NCBI RefSeq assembly: GCF_003075075.1
Contig: NZ_QCYM01000064.1
Span: forward strand, 1-64,000
From: Labrenzia sp. 011
GTDB taxonomy: Bacteria > Pseudomonadota > Alphaproteobacteria > Rhizobiales > Stappiaceae
Length of the DNA stretch: 64,000 nucleotides
Reading direction: 5' to 3'
In this document: piece after piece, positions 25,744 through 35,170 of the stretch
Position numbering within the stretch: the stretch's first letter is position 1
How the letters are laid out: each line of letters opens with the position of its first letter
Notes under the pieces: generated by a model
The model's input: only the letters and a program-made list of their open reading frames with translations
Database searches by the model: none
What the model was told of the DNA's origin: nothing
Translations under genes and position numbers: made by a program

Positions 25744-26987
25744 CCTTTCTGGCGGACATCCTCTCTACCGTCTTCGAGAGAAGATATCGTTTCAGAATGT
25801 CCGACAAGACGGACGACAGGCCGCTTGAAGCGCTTGTCGCCGATCTGATCGGCGCGACCGGCGAGGTCTCCGGCGTCACCATGGCCCGGCAGATCCTGAG
25901 CCGTTACGCCACCCTGGATGACGCGGAGAAGCAGGCCTTCTTCCATCATCTGGCCGAAGATCTGACCATCTCGGTGCCCGCGGTTCGGGCCGCGCTGGAA
26001 ACCTATGAAATGGGTCAGTCCAAGGCCAGCTACCGGGCCTTCATGGAAGCTGCCGAGCCGCCGCGGCAGGAACTGATCCGCCGGCTCAACCAGGTCCCCG
26101 ACGCAACCCGCTCCCTGGTCAGAATGCGCGAGGACCTTCTGCGGCTGGGCCGGGACGACGATGCCCTGCAGGCGCTCGATCTCGATTTCCGCCACCTGTT
26201 CGGAAGCTGGTTCAACCGCGGCTTTCTGGTTCTGCGGCCCGTGAGCTGGGAGAGCCCCGCGCAATTTCTGGAAAAGATCATCGCCTATGAAGCCGTCCAC
26301 GCCATCGACAGCTGGGACGACCTCCGGCGCCGGCTGGAACCGGCGGACCGGCGCTGTTTCGCCTTTCTCCACCCGGCCATGCCCGACGAGCCCTTGATCT
26401 TCGTCGAGGTGGCCCTGACGAAGGGCCTGCCGGGCTCGATCCAGGACCTGCTAGCCGAAAACCGCGAGGTCATCGATGCCGATCGCGCGGACACGGCGGT
26501 TTTCTATTCGATTTCAAACTGCCAGGAAGGGCTCGCCGGAATTTCCTTCGGCAACTCGCTCATCAAGCAGGTCGTCACCGATCTTTCCATCGAACTGCCG
26601 GGTCTGAAGACCTTCGTCACCCTGTCTCCGATCCCGGGACTGGTGCGCAAGCTCAAGGCCGACGGCAGGCAATACGATCCGACCGACGACGAGAAGATGC
26701 GGAGCCTGGCCGCGAACTATCTCATGACCGCCAAGCGCGAGGACGGGCTGCCCCTCGATCCCGTCGCCCGCTTCCATCTCGGCAATGGCGCCATGATTCA
26801 TCAGGTCCATGCCGGGGCGGACATTTCGGAAAAGGGCATGCAGCAGTCCGCCGGCGTCATGGTCAACTACCTTTACGATCTGGCGAAAGTCACGCAAAAC
26901 CACGAGCGCTTCGCCTCCAGCCATACCATCGCCGCATCGTCGGAAATCCGGTCGTTGAGCGCGGCCGCCGAAGAAGCTCTCGCTTAG
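25740..26987 (+). CDS. matA: Malonyl-CoA decarboxylase
   Basis: This 415-aa enzyme converts malonyl-CoA to acetyl-CoA and CO2. An N-terminal helical domain (1-145) precedes the catalytic GNAT-like domain. Diagnostic blocks are WESPAQFLEKIIAYEAVH, FYSISNCQEGLAGISFGN, TFVTLSPIPG, and VARFHLGNGA around residue 345 with the catalytic histidine. The length fits bacterial enzymes (about 400-460 aa). Its start overlaps the matM stop (ATGA), and matB follows 12 bp later. With matB it forms the two-step route from malonate to acetyl-CoA. Confidence 0.92.
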   Translation: MTFLADILSTVFERRYRFRMSDKTDDRPLEALVADLIGATGEVSGVTMARQILSRYATLDDAEKQAFFHHLAEDLTISVPAVRAALETYEMGQSKASYRAFMEAAEPPRQELIRRLNQVPDATRSLVRMREDLLRLGRDDDALQALDLDFRHLFGSWFNRGFLVLRPVSWESPAQFLEKIIAYEAVHAIDSWDDLRRRLEPADRRCFAFLHPAMPDEPLIFVEVALTKGLPGSIQDLLAENREVIDADRADTAVFYSISNCQEGLAGISFGNSLIKQVVTDLSIELPGLKTFVTLSPIPGLVRKLKADGRQYDPTDDEKMRSLAANYLMTAKREDGLPLDPVARFHLGNGAMIHQVHAGADISEKGMQQSAGVMVNYLYDLAKVTQNHERFASSHTIAASSEIRSLSAAAEEALA

Positions 26988-26998
26988 GATCCCATACC

Positions 26999-28516
26999 AT
27001 GACCAACCCACTCTATGACCGGTTGTTCGGCAAACATGCCGGCAAGGATACCCCGTTCCTCTACCTGCCGGACGGCACTGTCCTCAGCCATGCGGCGTTC
27101 CTGGAAAAAGCCGCCGGGATTGCCCATGTCCTGACGCGAAACGGATTGCAACCGGGAGACCGCCTCGCCGCACAGGTCGAGAAATCGCCGATGGCTTTGG
27201 CGCTCTACGCCGCCTGTGTTCAGGCCGGCATCGTCTTCCTGCCGCTGAATACTGCCTACACCGTCGATGAGTTGAGCTATTTCATCGAAAACAGCGGTGC
27301 CCGGACAGTCGTCTGCGCCGACGCAAGCAAGGAACGGCTGGCGCCGGTCGCCGCGGAGATGAAAGCCCGGATCGAAACCCTGAACGCCGACGGCTCCGGC
27401 TCGTTGACCGATCTTGCCGCCACCATGCCCGCGACCTATCCGACCGCCGAGCGGACCCAGGACGATCTCGCCGCCTTTCTGTACACCTCCGGCACCACCG
27501 GCCGCTCCAAGGGGGCCATGCTGACGCAGAAGAACCTCCTGTCCAACGCCGAAACGCTGGCCGGATACTGGCGGTTTTCTTCCGGCGACGTCCTGCTGCA
27601 TGCACTGCCGATCTTCCACACGCACGGCCTCTTCGTCGCGACGAACATTACCCTGATCGCCGGCTCCTCCATGATTTTCCTCCCGAAATTCGACCTCGAC
27701 GCGATGATCGAATGGCTGCCGAAAGCAACCGTGATGATGGGCGTGCCGACCTTCTACACCCGCCTGCTTCAGGACCCGCGTTTCACCCGCGAGCTGACCG
27801 GCCACATGCGCCTCTTCATTTCCGGAAGCGCCCCCTTGCTTGCCGACACCCATCAGGAGTTCGAAAAGCGCACCGGCCACCGGATCCTGGAACGCTACGG
27901 GATGACCGAAACCAACATGAACACCTCCAACCCCTATGACGGCGAGCGCCGGGCCGGCACGGTCGGCTTTCCGCTGCCCGGTGTGGAGCTGAAGATCACC
28001 GATCCGGAAACCGGCGAGACCCTGCCTCAGGGAACAGTCGGCCAGATCGAGGTGCGCGGCGACAACGTCTTCAAGGGCTATTGGCAGATGCCCGAGAAGA
28101 CGGCGGCGGAACTGCGTGAGGATGGTTTCTTCATCACCGGCGACCTTGGCCTGATCGACGTGGACGGATATGTCCATATCGTCGGACGCAACAAGGACCT
28201 GATCATCTCCGGCGGCTACAACATCTATCCCAAGGAGATCGAACTGGTCCTCGACGACCAGCCCGGAGTGCTGGAAAGCGCCGTCATCGGCGTTCCCCAT
28301 GCCGACTTCGGAGAAACGGTCCTCGGCCTCATCGTGCCCGCACCCGGCCAGACACCGGACCTGGACGCCATAATGACAGCCGCCGGTTCGTCGCTGGCCC
28401 GTTTCAAGCACCCGCGCAAACTCATCCTCGTCGACGCTCTGCCGCGCAACACGATGGGCAAGGTTCAAAAGAACATTCTCCGGGACAAGTATCGGGACGT
28501 TTTCGCGACCGGCTAG
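26999..28516 (+). CDS. matB: Malonyl-CoA synthetase
   Basis: This 505-aa AMP-forming ligase makes malonyl-CoA from malonate, ATP and CoA. It has the adenylation motif YTSGTTGRSKG at residues 162-172, the ERYGMTETNM motif in the middle, the hinge/ATP region FFITGDLGLIDVDGYVHIVGR, and the C-terminal PRNTMGKVQKN with the catalytic lysine. Arg/Ser residues that select malonate in known MatB proteins (the SGSAPLL region) are in place. Last gene of the operon, 12 bp after matA. Confidence 0.92.
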   Translation: MTNPLYDRLFGKHAGKDTPFLYLPDGTVLSHAAFLEKAAGIAHVLTRNGLQPGDRLAAQVEKSPMALALYAACVQAGIVFLPLNTAYTVDELSYFIENSGARTVVCADASKERLAPVAAEMKARIETLNADGSGSLTDLAATMPATYPTAERTQDDLAAFLYTSGTTGRSKGAMLTQKNLLSNAETLAGYWRFSSGDVLLHALPIFHTHGLFVATNITLIAGSSMIFLPKFDLDAMIEWLPKATVMMGVPTFYTRLLQDPRFTRELTGHMRLFISGSAPLLADTHQEFEKRTGHRILERYGMTETNMNTSNPYDGERRAGTVGFPLPGVELKITDPETGETLPQGTVGQIEVRGDNVFKGYWQMPEKTAAELREDGFFITGDLGLIDVDGYVHIVGRNKDLIISGGYNIYPKEIELVLDDQPGVLESAVIGVPHADFGETVLGLIVPAPGQTPDLDAIMTAAGSSLARFKHPRKLILVDALPRNTMGKVQKNILRDKYRDVFATG

Positions 28517-28943
28517 AACTCGCCGGCCGTCGAAGAACCGGAAAACTGGTCCGCACGGCTGGCAGGATCGTCCTCAGTCGCCAGGGGCCGCCATTTTCGG
28601 GCAATCACCGCAGTGCCCATCCCCGTGCGGCCCGCCCCTTTGGCATGTCCCGCAGGCAACGGTCCCAGGACCGCTGCGGGACGGAAGTTCGCTTCCGCTC
28701 CCCTGATTGACCCCGACATTTCAGAAAACTGGGCATCCCCGGCCCGAACAGGTTCTCCGGAATCCGATTTGACGTTACCGTGACGATGAACTTGAATGAG
28801 ACAGACCTGCTTCGGGAGGAGCCCGGGCAGGACATGCGGAAGTCGGAATATCGCTGATCCGTTTAGGCACTCGGTCGATGGTTGATCGACCGGATCTGCA
28901 ACAGGCAGCCGGACTTCCTGACTCACGAAGACAGTCGCATTTC
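28517..28943. other. 427-bp non-coding region with strong stem-loops
   Basis: No convincing gene is seen between matB and the protease. At 28647-28682 a compound hairpin pairs GTCCCGCAG with CTGCGGGAC (9 bp) and, inside it, CGGTCC with GGACCG around a 2-nt loop. A second hairpin follows at once (CGGAAG-TTCG-CTTCCG, 28682-28697). No T-run follows. It may be the 3' end of the mat transcript, a REP-like element, or a structured RNA. Confidence 0.45.
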
Positions 28944-29744
28944 ATGCGTGCCCCTCTGACTGCAAAGGGCCTGACGTTGAAGTTTGTGATTTCATTTTTA
29001 CTCCTCGCAGGTCTGAGCCTCGACCTGTGCAACACGGCACGGGCCGTCGAAGTGGGCAGGTTTTCCCCGCTGAAGCTCGACGGTCTTCTGGTGAAATGGG
29101 GATCGGGGCAGCTCGGAACACCCGCGCATGTCACCTACGCCTTCGCCAACGGCCCCCTTGCCCGGAAAAACAGCCGCAACTGCCGCTCCATGGACAGTCT
29201 GGACCGACTTGCCCGGCTTTCCGGACTGTCTCCGGCCGCCATCCGCAAGGAGGCGGCTGCGGCCTTCCGGCTGTGGGAAGACGCCAGCGGTGTGTCCTTC
29301 AAGGAAGCCGCAAGCGTCGGCGAGGCGGATATCGTTGTCGGTGCGCAATCCCTGCCGCGCGGCTATGCCTTCACCAGCGTGCAATACGCAAAGCCCCTCC
29401 CGCGACGTCCCGACAGGACCCTGGGAGCGGACCGGGGCCTGAACCGGCCCGGCCTGGAAACAGCCAGGAAAAAGGGCCATGCAGGCGCGCCCGACATCGC
29501 CGAGATCACCCGCTCGGCCGTTTGCCTCAACCCGGCGCACAAGTGGAAGATAGGTTTCGACGGCGATCTGAAATCCTATGATCTCAGATATACATTTGCC
29601 CACGAGATAGGCCATGCCATCGGCCTTGACCACTACCTGCGCGGACGCTCCATCATGCACTTCAAGTACCGCGAGACCTTCCGCGCGCTCCAGCCGGGCG
29701 ACATCGCCGGCGCCCGGTGGCTATATGGCCCGGACGGAAGCTGA
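28944..29744 (+). CDS. Secreted matrixin-like zinc metalloprotease
   Basis: This 266-aa protein starts with a signal peptide (residues 1-34; basic start, hydrophobic FVISFLLLAGLSL, ending in TARA). The metzincin zinc site is HEIGHAIGLDH at 220-230 (His220, His224, His230, general base Glu221), and the Met-turn follows at Met238 (RSIMHF). This fits the M10A matrixins, which in bacteria are secreted or periplasmic. It ends with the ADDIAGARWLYG-like motif of the family (GDIAGARWLYG). The start at 28944 fits the signal peptide better than a longer frame from 28878. It is isolated in the genome, so its substrate is unknown. Confidence 0.85.
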   Translation: MRAPLTAKGLTLKFVISFLLLAGLSLDLCNTARAVEVGRFSPLKLDGLLVKWGSGQLGTPAHVTYAFANGPLARKNSRNCRSMDSLDRLARLSGLSPAAIRKEAAAAFRLWEDASGVSFKEAASVGEADIVVGAQSLPRGYAFTSVQYAKPLPRRPDRTLGADRGLNRPGLETARKKGHAGAPDIAEITRSAVCLNPAHKWKIGFDGDLKSYDLRYTFAHEIGHAIGLDHYLRGRSIMHFKYRETFRALQPGDIAGARWLYGPDGS

Positions 29745-29767
29745 ACCGTTCCTCACCGGACCGCTAT

Positions 29768-30646
29768 TCACGCGTAGATCGCTTCGTGATGCGCCACGGC
29801 GACCTGCTGGGCGACCCTGGCCGCGCGGATGATCAGTTCGTTGCGCGGCTCGCCGATATAGGTCGCCGTGAACCGCAGCGGCGTCGGCAGCCAGCCCGGA
29901 TCGAAAGTGGCAATCCGTTCCTCCTCCACCAGCCGGCGTCCGAGTTCCTGCGGCAGGATGCCGACACCGATCCCCGACGCCACCATTTCAAAGCCTGTCG
30001 AAAGGGAATTCGTTGGAAAGATCTGCGCCGTGATGCCGTGGCGATCCTGAAGCTGCTGCATCAGCTCGCGGTAGGGACGCGAATTCCGGTTGTAGGTGAT
30101 GACCGGAGTAACGCCGAGATCCGGCTCCGGCAGATCCACGGGCCGGTACCAGGCGAGCTCGAAGGGAGGCAGGTCCAGATTGTCGACGCTGTATTCCGAA
30201 ATGGGTCCCATCAGGATCGTCAGATCCAGCGACCGGTCCAGCAGCATCTCCCTGAGGTTGAGGGAAATATCGACCGAGACTTCGATCTTGAGCCGGGGGA
30301 AGTTGCGATGCAGTTGACGCAGGAAATCCGGCAGCCAGGTCTGTGCAACCGTCTCCGCAACGCCCAGCCTCAGTAGCGAGCTGACGCTGTCTTCCGACAT
30401 CACGTCCCCCTTGATCCGCTCCAGGATCGCCATCACCTGTTCCGCATGCTGGCGAAGAAGCACCCCCTTGCGGGTCAGCACCACGCCGGTGGACACCCTG
30501 CTGAAGAGTTCCGTACCCAGGTAAGTTTCCAGGCTGGAAATGCGCGCGGAAACAGCCGGTTGAGAGATATTCATCTGCTCGGCCGCGCGCCTGACGCCCC
30601 CCATGCGGGCGACCGCCAGAAACGTCCTGAGCTGTTCAAGGGTCAT
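29768..30646 (-). CDS. LysR-family transcriptional regulator
   Basis: This 292-aa regulator has the LysR winged helix at residues 1-60 (TFLAVARMGGVRRAAEQMNISQPAVSARISSLE) and a periplasmic-binding-like effector domain (90-290). It is divergent from the DUF1445/TRAP/amidase operon and separated by 114 bp that contain a 19-bp palindrome, so it likely controls that operon in response to its substrate. The first residues MTLEQLRTF and length are standard. The effector is unknown. It converges on the protease gene with a 23-bp gap. Confidence 0.9.
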   Translation of the reverse strand: MTLEQLRTFLAVARMGGVRRAAEQMNISQPAVSARISSLETYLGTELFSRVSTGVVLTRKGVLLRQHAEQVMAILERIKGDVMSEDSVSSLLRLGVAETVAQTWLPDFLRQLHRNFPRLKIEVSVDISLNLREMLLDRSLDLTILMGPISEYSVDNLDLPPFELAWYRPVDLPEPDLGVTPVITYNRNSRPYRELMQQLQDRHGITAQIFPTNSLSTGFEMVASGIGVGILPQELGRRLVEEERIATFDPGWLPTPLRFTATYIGEPRNELIIRAARVAQQVAVAHHEAIYA

Positions 30647-30666
30647 GAAAAAACACCTCTTTCAGG

Positions 30667-30685
30667 TGATCAGGATATCTGATCA
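30667..30685. promoter_or_regulatory. LysR-type operator palindrome
   Basis: A perfect interrupted palindrome, TGATCAG-GATAT-CTGATCA, lies 21 bp from the LysR start codon and 75 bp before the operon. It contains the T-N11-A type spacing favoured by LysR proteins. An AT-rich stretch with GATAAT (30714-30719) may be the -10 of the operon promoter. Confidence 0.6.
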
Positions 30686-30760
30686 CTTTGGACAGAAATT
30701 CACGATTTGACTTGATAATAGATCCGCCGCAGCATTTTGCCACCGACTTTCGAGGTGAAA

Positions 30761-31588
30761 ATGACAACTGCGCTTGCCGAATTTTCCCAATTGGCCGACA
30801 TGGCCCCGTCCGACGCACGCCGGGCGATCCGGCTCGGCCGTTACAGCGGCCACACCGCGGGCCTTGCCAGAGGCAGGCTCCAGTGCAATCTGGCGATCGT
30901 GCCGGGCGATTATGCCGCCGACTTTCAGGCCTTCTGCCGCAACAATCCCAAGCCCTGCCCCCTGGCCGGCATCTCGGCTCCGGGAGACCCGGCAATTGCC
31001 CGGCTCGGAGACGATGTGGACATCCGTACCGACGCGGCCCGCTACAACGTCTACCGGTTCGGCAAGCTGGAAGAACAGGTCACCGATCTTTCCGCCCTGT
31101 GGCAGGACGATCTGGTCGCCTTCGCCATCGGCTGTTCCTTCACCTTCGAGAACGCGCTGCTGCGGGCCGGCTTTGCCATGCGTCACATTGATGCCAATGT
31201 GACCGTTCCCATGTACCGCACGACGCTGGAAACGGTACCCGCCGGACCTTTCGGCGGCGGCATGGTGGTCTCCATGCGGCCGGTCGCCGAGGATCGGCTT
31301 GAAGAGGTCAGGGCGATCTGCCGGACCTTCCCGCTTGCCCATGGCGCACCGGTTCATGCGGGTGACCCGCGCGCCATCGGCATCACCGACCTGAACGCCC
31401 CCGACTGGGGCGAGCCGGTCGAGATTCGCAAGGGCGAAGTCCCGGTGTTCTGGGCCTGCGGCGTCACCCCGCAGGTTGCTATAATGGCGGCGAAACTCCC
31501 CCTTTCGATCACCCATGCACCCGGCGCCATGCTCATCGCCGATGTCGATGAACGGACCGCCCCGATCTACCCATACGTCGATAACTGA
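30761..31588 (+). CDS. DUF1445 / D-glutamate cyclase-like protein
   Basis: This 275-aa protein belongs to the DUF1445 family (YcsI-like, putative hydro-lyase; one mammalian relative has D-glutamate cyclase activity). Recognisable blocks are RLGRYSGHTAGLARG, QCNLAIVPGDYAADF, FAIGCSFTFENALLRAG and the C-terminal ACGVTPQVA...HAPGAMLIADV. No signal peptide, so cytoplasmic. The start has a clear GAGGTGAAA ribosome site. It opens an operon with a TRAP transporter, DUF2848 protein and amidase; a role in breakdown of an amide or lactam-like compound is possible but not proven. Confidence 0.8.
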   Translation: MTTALAEFSQLADMAPSDARRAIRLGRYSGHTAGLARGRLQCNLAIVPGDYAADFQAFCRNNPKPCPLAGISAPGDPAIARLGDDVDIRTDAARYNVYRFGKLEEQVTDLSALWQDDLVAFAIGCSFTFENALLRAGFAMRHIDANVTVPMYRTTLETVPAGPFGGGMVVSMRPVAEDRLEEVRAICRTFPLAHGAPVHAGDPRAIGITDLNAPDWGEPVEIRKGEVPVFWACGVTPQVAIMAAKLPLSITHAPGAMLIADVDERTAPIYPYVDN

Positions 31589-31622
31589 CCGACATAAAAA
31601 GCAAAAGAGGATGGAACTGCAT

Positions 31623-32669
31623 ATGAAGACCCTGTTGAAATTGTCCGCGATCTCCATGATCGCGCTATCTGCCGGCACGGCCGCCCAGGCCGAGGAACTT
31701 GCCGTGGTCGGCAGCTGGAGCGGCCTGCCCCTGCACAAGCAGTATGAAGCCCCCTTCTGGAACGAAAAACTTCCCGAACTCTCCGGCGGCGACCTGACCG
31801 CGGCGCTCACCACCCACGATCAGATGGGCATTGGCGGCGGTGACGTCTTCCGCCTGCTGTCGCAGGGCGTCTTCGATGTCGGCATGACCGTCGCCGATTA
31901 CGCGGTTTCCGACAGCGCCGCGCTCGAGGCCCTCGATGTTCCGCTGATCGCCCCCGACGCCGCCACCGCGAAAAAGGCCGTCGATGCGGCGCGGCCGATG
32001 GTCGACGACATCTACAAGGACGTCTTCAACGCCAAGGTTCTGGGCATTGCCCCCTATCCGCCGCAGGTGGTTTTCTGCAACGCCGAAATCTCCTCGCTGG
32101 ATGACCTGAAAGGCAAGAAGGTCCGTGCGTCCGGGCGCATGACCGCCAAGTTTCTCGAAGCCCTCGGCGCCGAAGGCGTGAATGTCGGCTTCGGCGAGGT
32201 GCCCGGCGCCCTGCAGCGTGGCGTCGTCGATTGCGCGATCACCGGAGCCGGTTCGGGCTACAATGCCGGCTGGTGGGAAGTCTCCACCCATCTGATGCCA
32301 ATTCCGCTCGGCGGCTGGGATCCGGTCGTCACCGCGATCAACCTGGACAAGTGGAATACGCTGTCCGACAGTCAGAAGGCCGTTCTTGAAAACGGCGTGA
32401 AGGAATATCTCGAGGCCCCGGCCTGGGAGAGCGCCCAGAACGCCCTGGACAACGACATCATCTGTTTGACCGGCAGCGGCGAATGCCCCTACGGTGAAGC
32501 CAGGGATCTGGTGCTTGTCGAGGCAAGCGATGCCGACCTGGCCAAGGCCAGGGAAGTCCTGATCACCGAGGTTCTGCCGGAATGGGCCGAACGCGCCGGT
32601 GGAGACTGGGCAAAGCGCTGGAGCGATACTGTCGGTGAAGTCACCGGCGTCAAACTCGAAGCAAACTGA
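31623..32669 (+). CDS. TRAP transporter substrate-binding protein
   Basis: This 348-aa DctP-type protein carries a signal peptide (residues 1-23, ending AAQA). The mature part begins with LAVVGSWSGLPLHKQ, and the family's carboxylate-binding signature lies around LKGKKVRASGRMTAKFLEALGAEGV with the Arg in KVRASGR. A following stretch, GEVPGALQRGVVDCAITGAGSG, is typical. It is only distantly similar to matP. Substrate unknown. The chosen ATG at 31623 has AGAGGA upstream; ATG at 31611 is too near it. Confidence 0.82.
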   Translation: MKTLLKLSAISMIALSAGTAAQAEELAVVGSWSGLPLHKQYEAPFWNEKLPELSGGDLTAALTTHDQMGIGGGDVFRLLSQGVFDVGMTVADYAVSDSAALEALDVPLIAPDAATAKKAVDAARPMVDDIYKDVFNAKVLGIAPYPPQVVFCNAEISSLDDLKGKKVRASGRMTAKFLEALGAEGVNVGFGEVPGALQRGVVDCAITGAGSGYNAGWWEVSTHLMPIPLGGWDPVVTAINLDKWNTLSDSQKAVLENGVKEYLEAPAWESAQNALDNDIICLTGSGECPYGEARDLVLVEASDADLAKAREVLITEVLPEWAERAGGDWAKRWSDTVGEVTGVKLEAN

Positions 32670-32681
32670 GGCGCAACTCCG

Positions 32682-33215
32682 ATGATGTCCCTGGTATCTC
32701 TTGTCCGGCGGTTGAATGACCGTCTTGCCATCGGTGTCGGTCTCGTACTGATGGCATGCGTCGCATTCACCCTGGTGGAGATCGTCACCCGACGGCTGGG
32801 GGCCTCACTCGGGGGCGTCGACGAAATCTCCGGCTACGTGATGGCCGTCACCACGAGCTGGGGCATAAGCTATGCCCTGACGGAGCGGGCGCATGTGCGC
32901 ATCGACCTGCTCCGTCAGCGCCTCATCCCTTTCGGGCGGGCGGTCTTCGACATCGTGTCTCTCTTCTGCCTGGCGGCGACAGCCATTCTGGTCGCCTGGC
33001 GCGGGTGGGCGGTGCTCGAAAAGACCCTCTCCACAGGCGCGCGCGCCAACACGCCGCTTGAGACACCGCTTTGGATTCCGCAATTGCTGTGGTGGGCAGG
33101 CTGGGTCTGGTTCGCCGTCTCGGCAAGCCTGCTTCTCCTCTCCATCCTGGTAAAATTCCTGTCCGCCGACTTCCGGTCCGTGGATGAAATCGCCGGTGCG
33201 CGGGGGGAAGCATGA
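32682..33215 (+). CDS. TRAP transporter small membrane subunit (DctQ)
   Basis: This 177-aa protein has four hydrophobic segments (about 17-36, 50-66, 85-106 and 131-152) and the DctQ-type GVDEISGYVMAVTTSWGISYALTE segment. It starts 12 bp after the binding protein and overlaps the large subunit by four bases. It forms the secondary transporter with the next gene. Confidence 0.85.
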   Translation: MMSLVSLVRRLNDRLAIGVGLVLMACVAFTLVEIVTRRLGASLGGVDEISGYVMAVTTSWGISYALTERAHVRIDLLRQRLIPFGRAVFDIVSLFCLAATAILVAWRGWAVLEKTLSTGARANTPLETPLWIPQLLWWAGWVWFAVSASLLLLSILVKFLSADFRSVDEIAGARGEA

Positions 33216-34492
33216 TTTCCTTCACATCCTTCGGCCTTCTCGGCCTGCTGACCCTGTCCATTCCGGTCGGCATCGTCCTGTTCCTGCTGGCCTTCGGCAT
33301 CGACACGTTTTTCAGCCCGTTTCCCCTGATGCGCGGCCTCGGCCAGGTGGTCTGGTCGTCCTCCAACAGTGCCACGCTCATTGCCATTCCGCTCTTCGTG
33401 CTGCTTGGCGAAATCCTGGTGCGCAGCGGCGTGGCCCGGCGAACCTATGCCGCGCTGGAAAAATGGGTGGCCTGGATGCCGGGCGGACTGATCCACGCCA
33501 ACATCGCCACCTCGACCATGTTTTCGGCGACATCCGGCTCGTCGGTCGCCACGGCGGCAACCGTTGCGACCGTGGCCATGCCACAGGCGCAGGAACTCGG
33601 TTACAACCAGAAACTCTTCTCCGGTGCGATCGCTGCCGGCGGCACTCTGGGCATCATGATCCCGCCATCGATCAACCTGATCGTCTACGGCTTCCTCACC
33701 GAAAGCTCCATCCCGCAGCTCTTCCTCGCCGGCCTCGTCCCGGGACTGCTTCTGGCCGCCCTGTTCATGGTGACGACAATCGTCCTGTGTGTCGTCTGGC
33801 CGTCCCTCGGCGGTCCCCGGCGCTCAAGCTCGGCGGCGGAAAAGCTGACAGGTCTTGCCGACCTGCTGCCGATCTTCGGCCTCTTCGCCGCCATTGTCGG
33901 CTCCATCTACGCGGGCTGGGCCACGCCGACGGAAGCAGCCACGGTCGGCGTCGCGATCGCTCTGCTGATCGCCGCTCACCAGAAGGCCCTGACATGGACC
34001 ATGCTTTCCGAGGCCCTGCGCGGTTCGGTGAAGACCTCCTCCATGATCATGCTGGTCGTCATCGGCGCCTATGTGCTGAACTTCGCCCTGACGGCAGCCG
34101 GTGTCAGCCGGGCGCTGCAGGACCTCCTGGGCGGCCTCGGCCTCGGACCGCTTGAAACACTGCTGGTGATCATCCTGATCTACATCGTTCTGGGCTTCTT
34201 CATCGAAACCCTGTCGCTGATGGTGGCCACCATCCCGATCGTGGTGCCGATCGTCGTCCAGCTCGGTTACGACAAGATCTGGTTCGGCATCCTGATGATC
34301 ATCCTGGTGGAAATGGCGCTGATCACACCGCCGGTTGGCCTGAACCTCTATGTGGTCCAGGCCGCGCGCAAGTCGGGAAGCTTCAGCGACGTCATGCTCG
34401 GCTGCATCCCCTATGCGCTGGCAATGCTGGCGATGGTCGGGCTGCTGATCCTGATGCCGCAACTGGCCCTTTTCCTTCCCTCAACCCTCTGA
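33212..34492 (+). CDS. TRAP transporter large membrane subunit (DctM)
   Basis: This 426-aa permease carries many hydrophobic segments and the DctM signatures LIAIPLFVLLGEILVRSG, ATSGSSVATAATV, AAGGTLGIMIPPSINLIVYG and the C-terminal LITPPVGLNLYVVQA. It uses ion gradients to move the solute delivered by the binding protein. The two TRAP systems in this window share the same gene order but differ in sequence, which argues for different substrates. Confidence 0.9.
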   Translation: MISFTSFGLLGLLTLSIPVGIVLFLLAFGIDTFFSPFPLMRGLGQVVWSSSNSATLIAIPLFVLLGEILVRSGVARRTYAALEKWVAWMPGGLIHANIATSTMFSATSGSSVATAATVATVAMPQAQELGYNQKLFSGAIAAGGTLGIMIPPSINLIVYGFLTESSIPQLFLAGLVPGLLLAALFMVTTIVLCVVWPSLGGPRRSSSAAEKLTGLADLLPIFGLFAAIVGSIYAGWATPTEAATVGVAIALLIAAHQKALTWTMLSEALRGSVKTSSMIMLVVIGAYVLNFALTAAGVSRALQDLLGGLGLGPLETLLVIILIYIVLGFFIETLSLMVATIPIVVPIVVQLGYDKIWFGILMIILVEMALITPPVGLNLYVVQAARKSGSFSDVMLGCIPYALAMLAMVGLLILMPQLALFLPSTL

Positions 34493-34504
34493 GAGAGAAT
34501 TCCC

Positions 34505-35158
34505 ATGCAATTCAAAACGGCGACAGGAGTGCTCTCCTGCACTCCGGACCGGCTCATCGTGGCCGGCTGGACCGGCCGGGACCGGTCCGCGGTCAACCAC
34601 CATATCGAAGAGCTCGCAGCCATCGGTGTCCCGGCTCCCTCCTCTGTCCCGCTCTATTACCAGTGCGCGCCCGCACTACTGACGCAGGACGCCTCCATCC
34701 AGGTCCTGGGCGACCAGTCCTCCGGCGAGGCGGAACCGTTCCTGCTCAAGCAGGACGGCAGGATCTGGCTGGGGCTTGCCTCGGACCATACGGACCGGGC
34801 ACTGGAGACCTATTCGGTTGCCTGTTCCAAACAGGCCTGCGCCAAGCCCGTTGCCGACACGCTCTGGCCCTTCGAGGAGGTCGCCGATCATCTCGACAGC
34901 CTCAAACTGCAATCCTGGATTCGCGAAGGCGGTGACTGGGTCGCCTATCAGGACGGCACCCTGGCATCGATCCTGCCGCTTCAGGAACTGATCGCCGGAG
35001 CCGACCTTCGCGATGGCACCGCCATGCTGTGCGGCACCCTTCCGGCCATCGGCGGCGTGCGGCCTTCCACCGACTTCAGGATGAAGCTGGAAGACCCGAA
35101 GTCCGGACAGTCGATCGAGTGGACCTACAGCAGCACCGTTCTCGAGATCGTTTCGTGA
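34505..35158 (+). CDS. DUF2848 family protein
   Basis: This 217-aa protein is assigned to DUF2848, whose members often sit beside transport and amidase genes. Visible family features are LIVAGWTGRDRSAVNHHIEELA, VPLYYQCAPALL, GLASDHTDRALETYSVA and SKQACAKPVA. No signal peptide. The distant fold is thought to resemble fumarylacetoacetate-hydrolase-like enzymes; I do not claim an activity. It begins 12 bp after the DctM stop and precedes the amidase, so it likely acts in the same pathway. Confidence 0.75.
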   Translation: MQFKTATGVLSCTPDRLIVAGWTGRDRSAVNHHIEELAAIGVPAPSSVPLYYQCAPALLTQDASIQVLGDQSSGEAEPFLLKQDGRIWLGLASDHTDRALETYSVACSKQACAKPVADTLWPFEEVADHLDSLKLQSWIREGGDWVAYQDGTLASILPLQELIAGADLRDGTAMLCGTLPAIGGVRPSTDFRMKLEDPKSGQSIEWTYSSTVLEIVS

Positions 35159-35170
35159 TCGCCACCGGCG

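Noticed and set aside
26984-28468. 494-codon open frame opposite matB
   Set aside because: matB has complete adenylate-forming motifs on the plus strand; the other frame is Gly/Val/Gln-rich shadow sequence.
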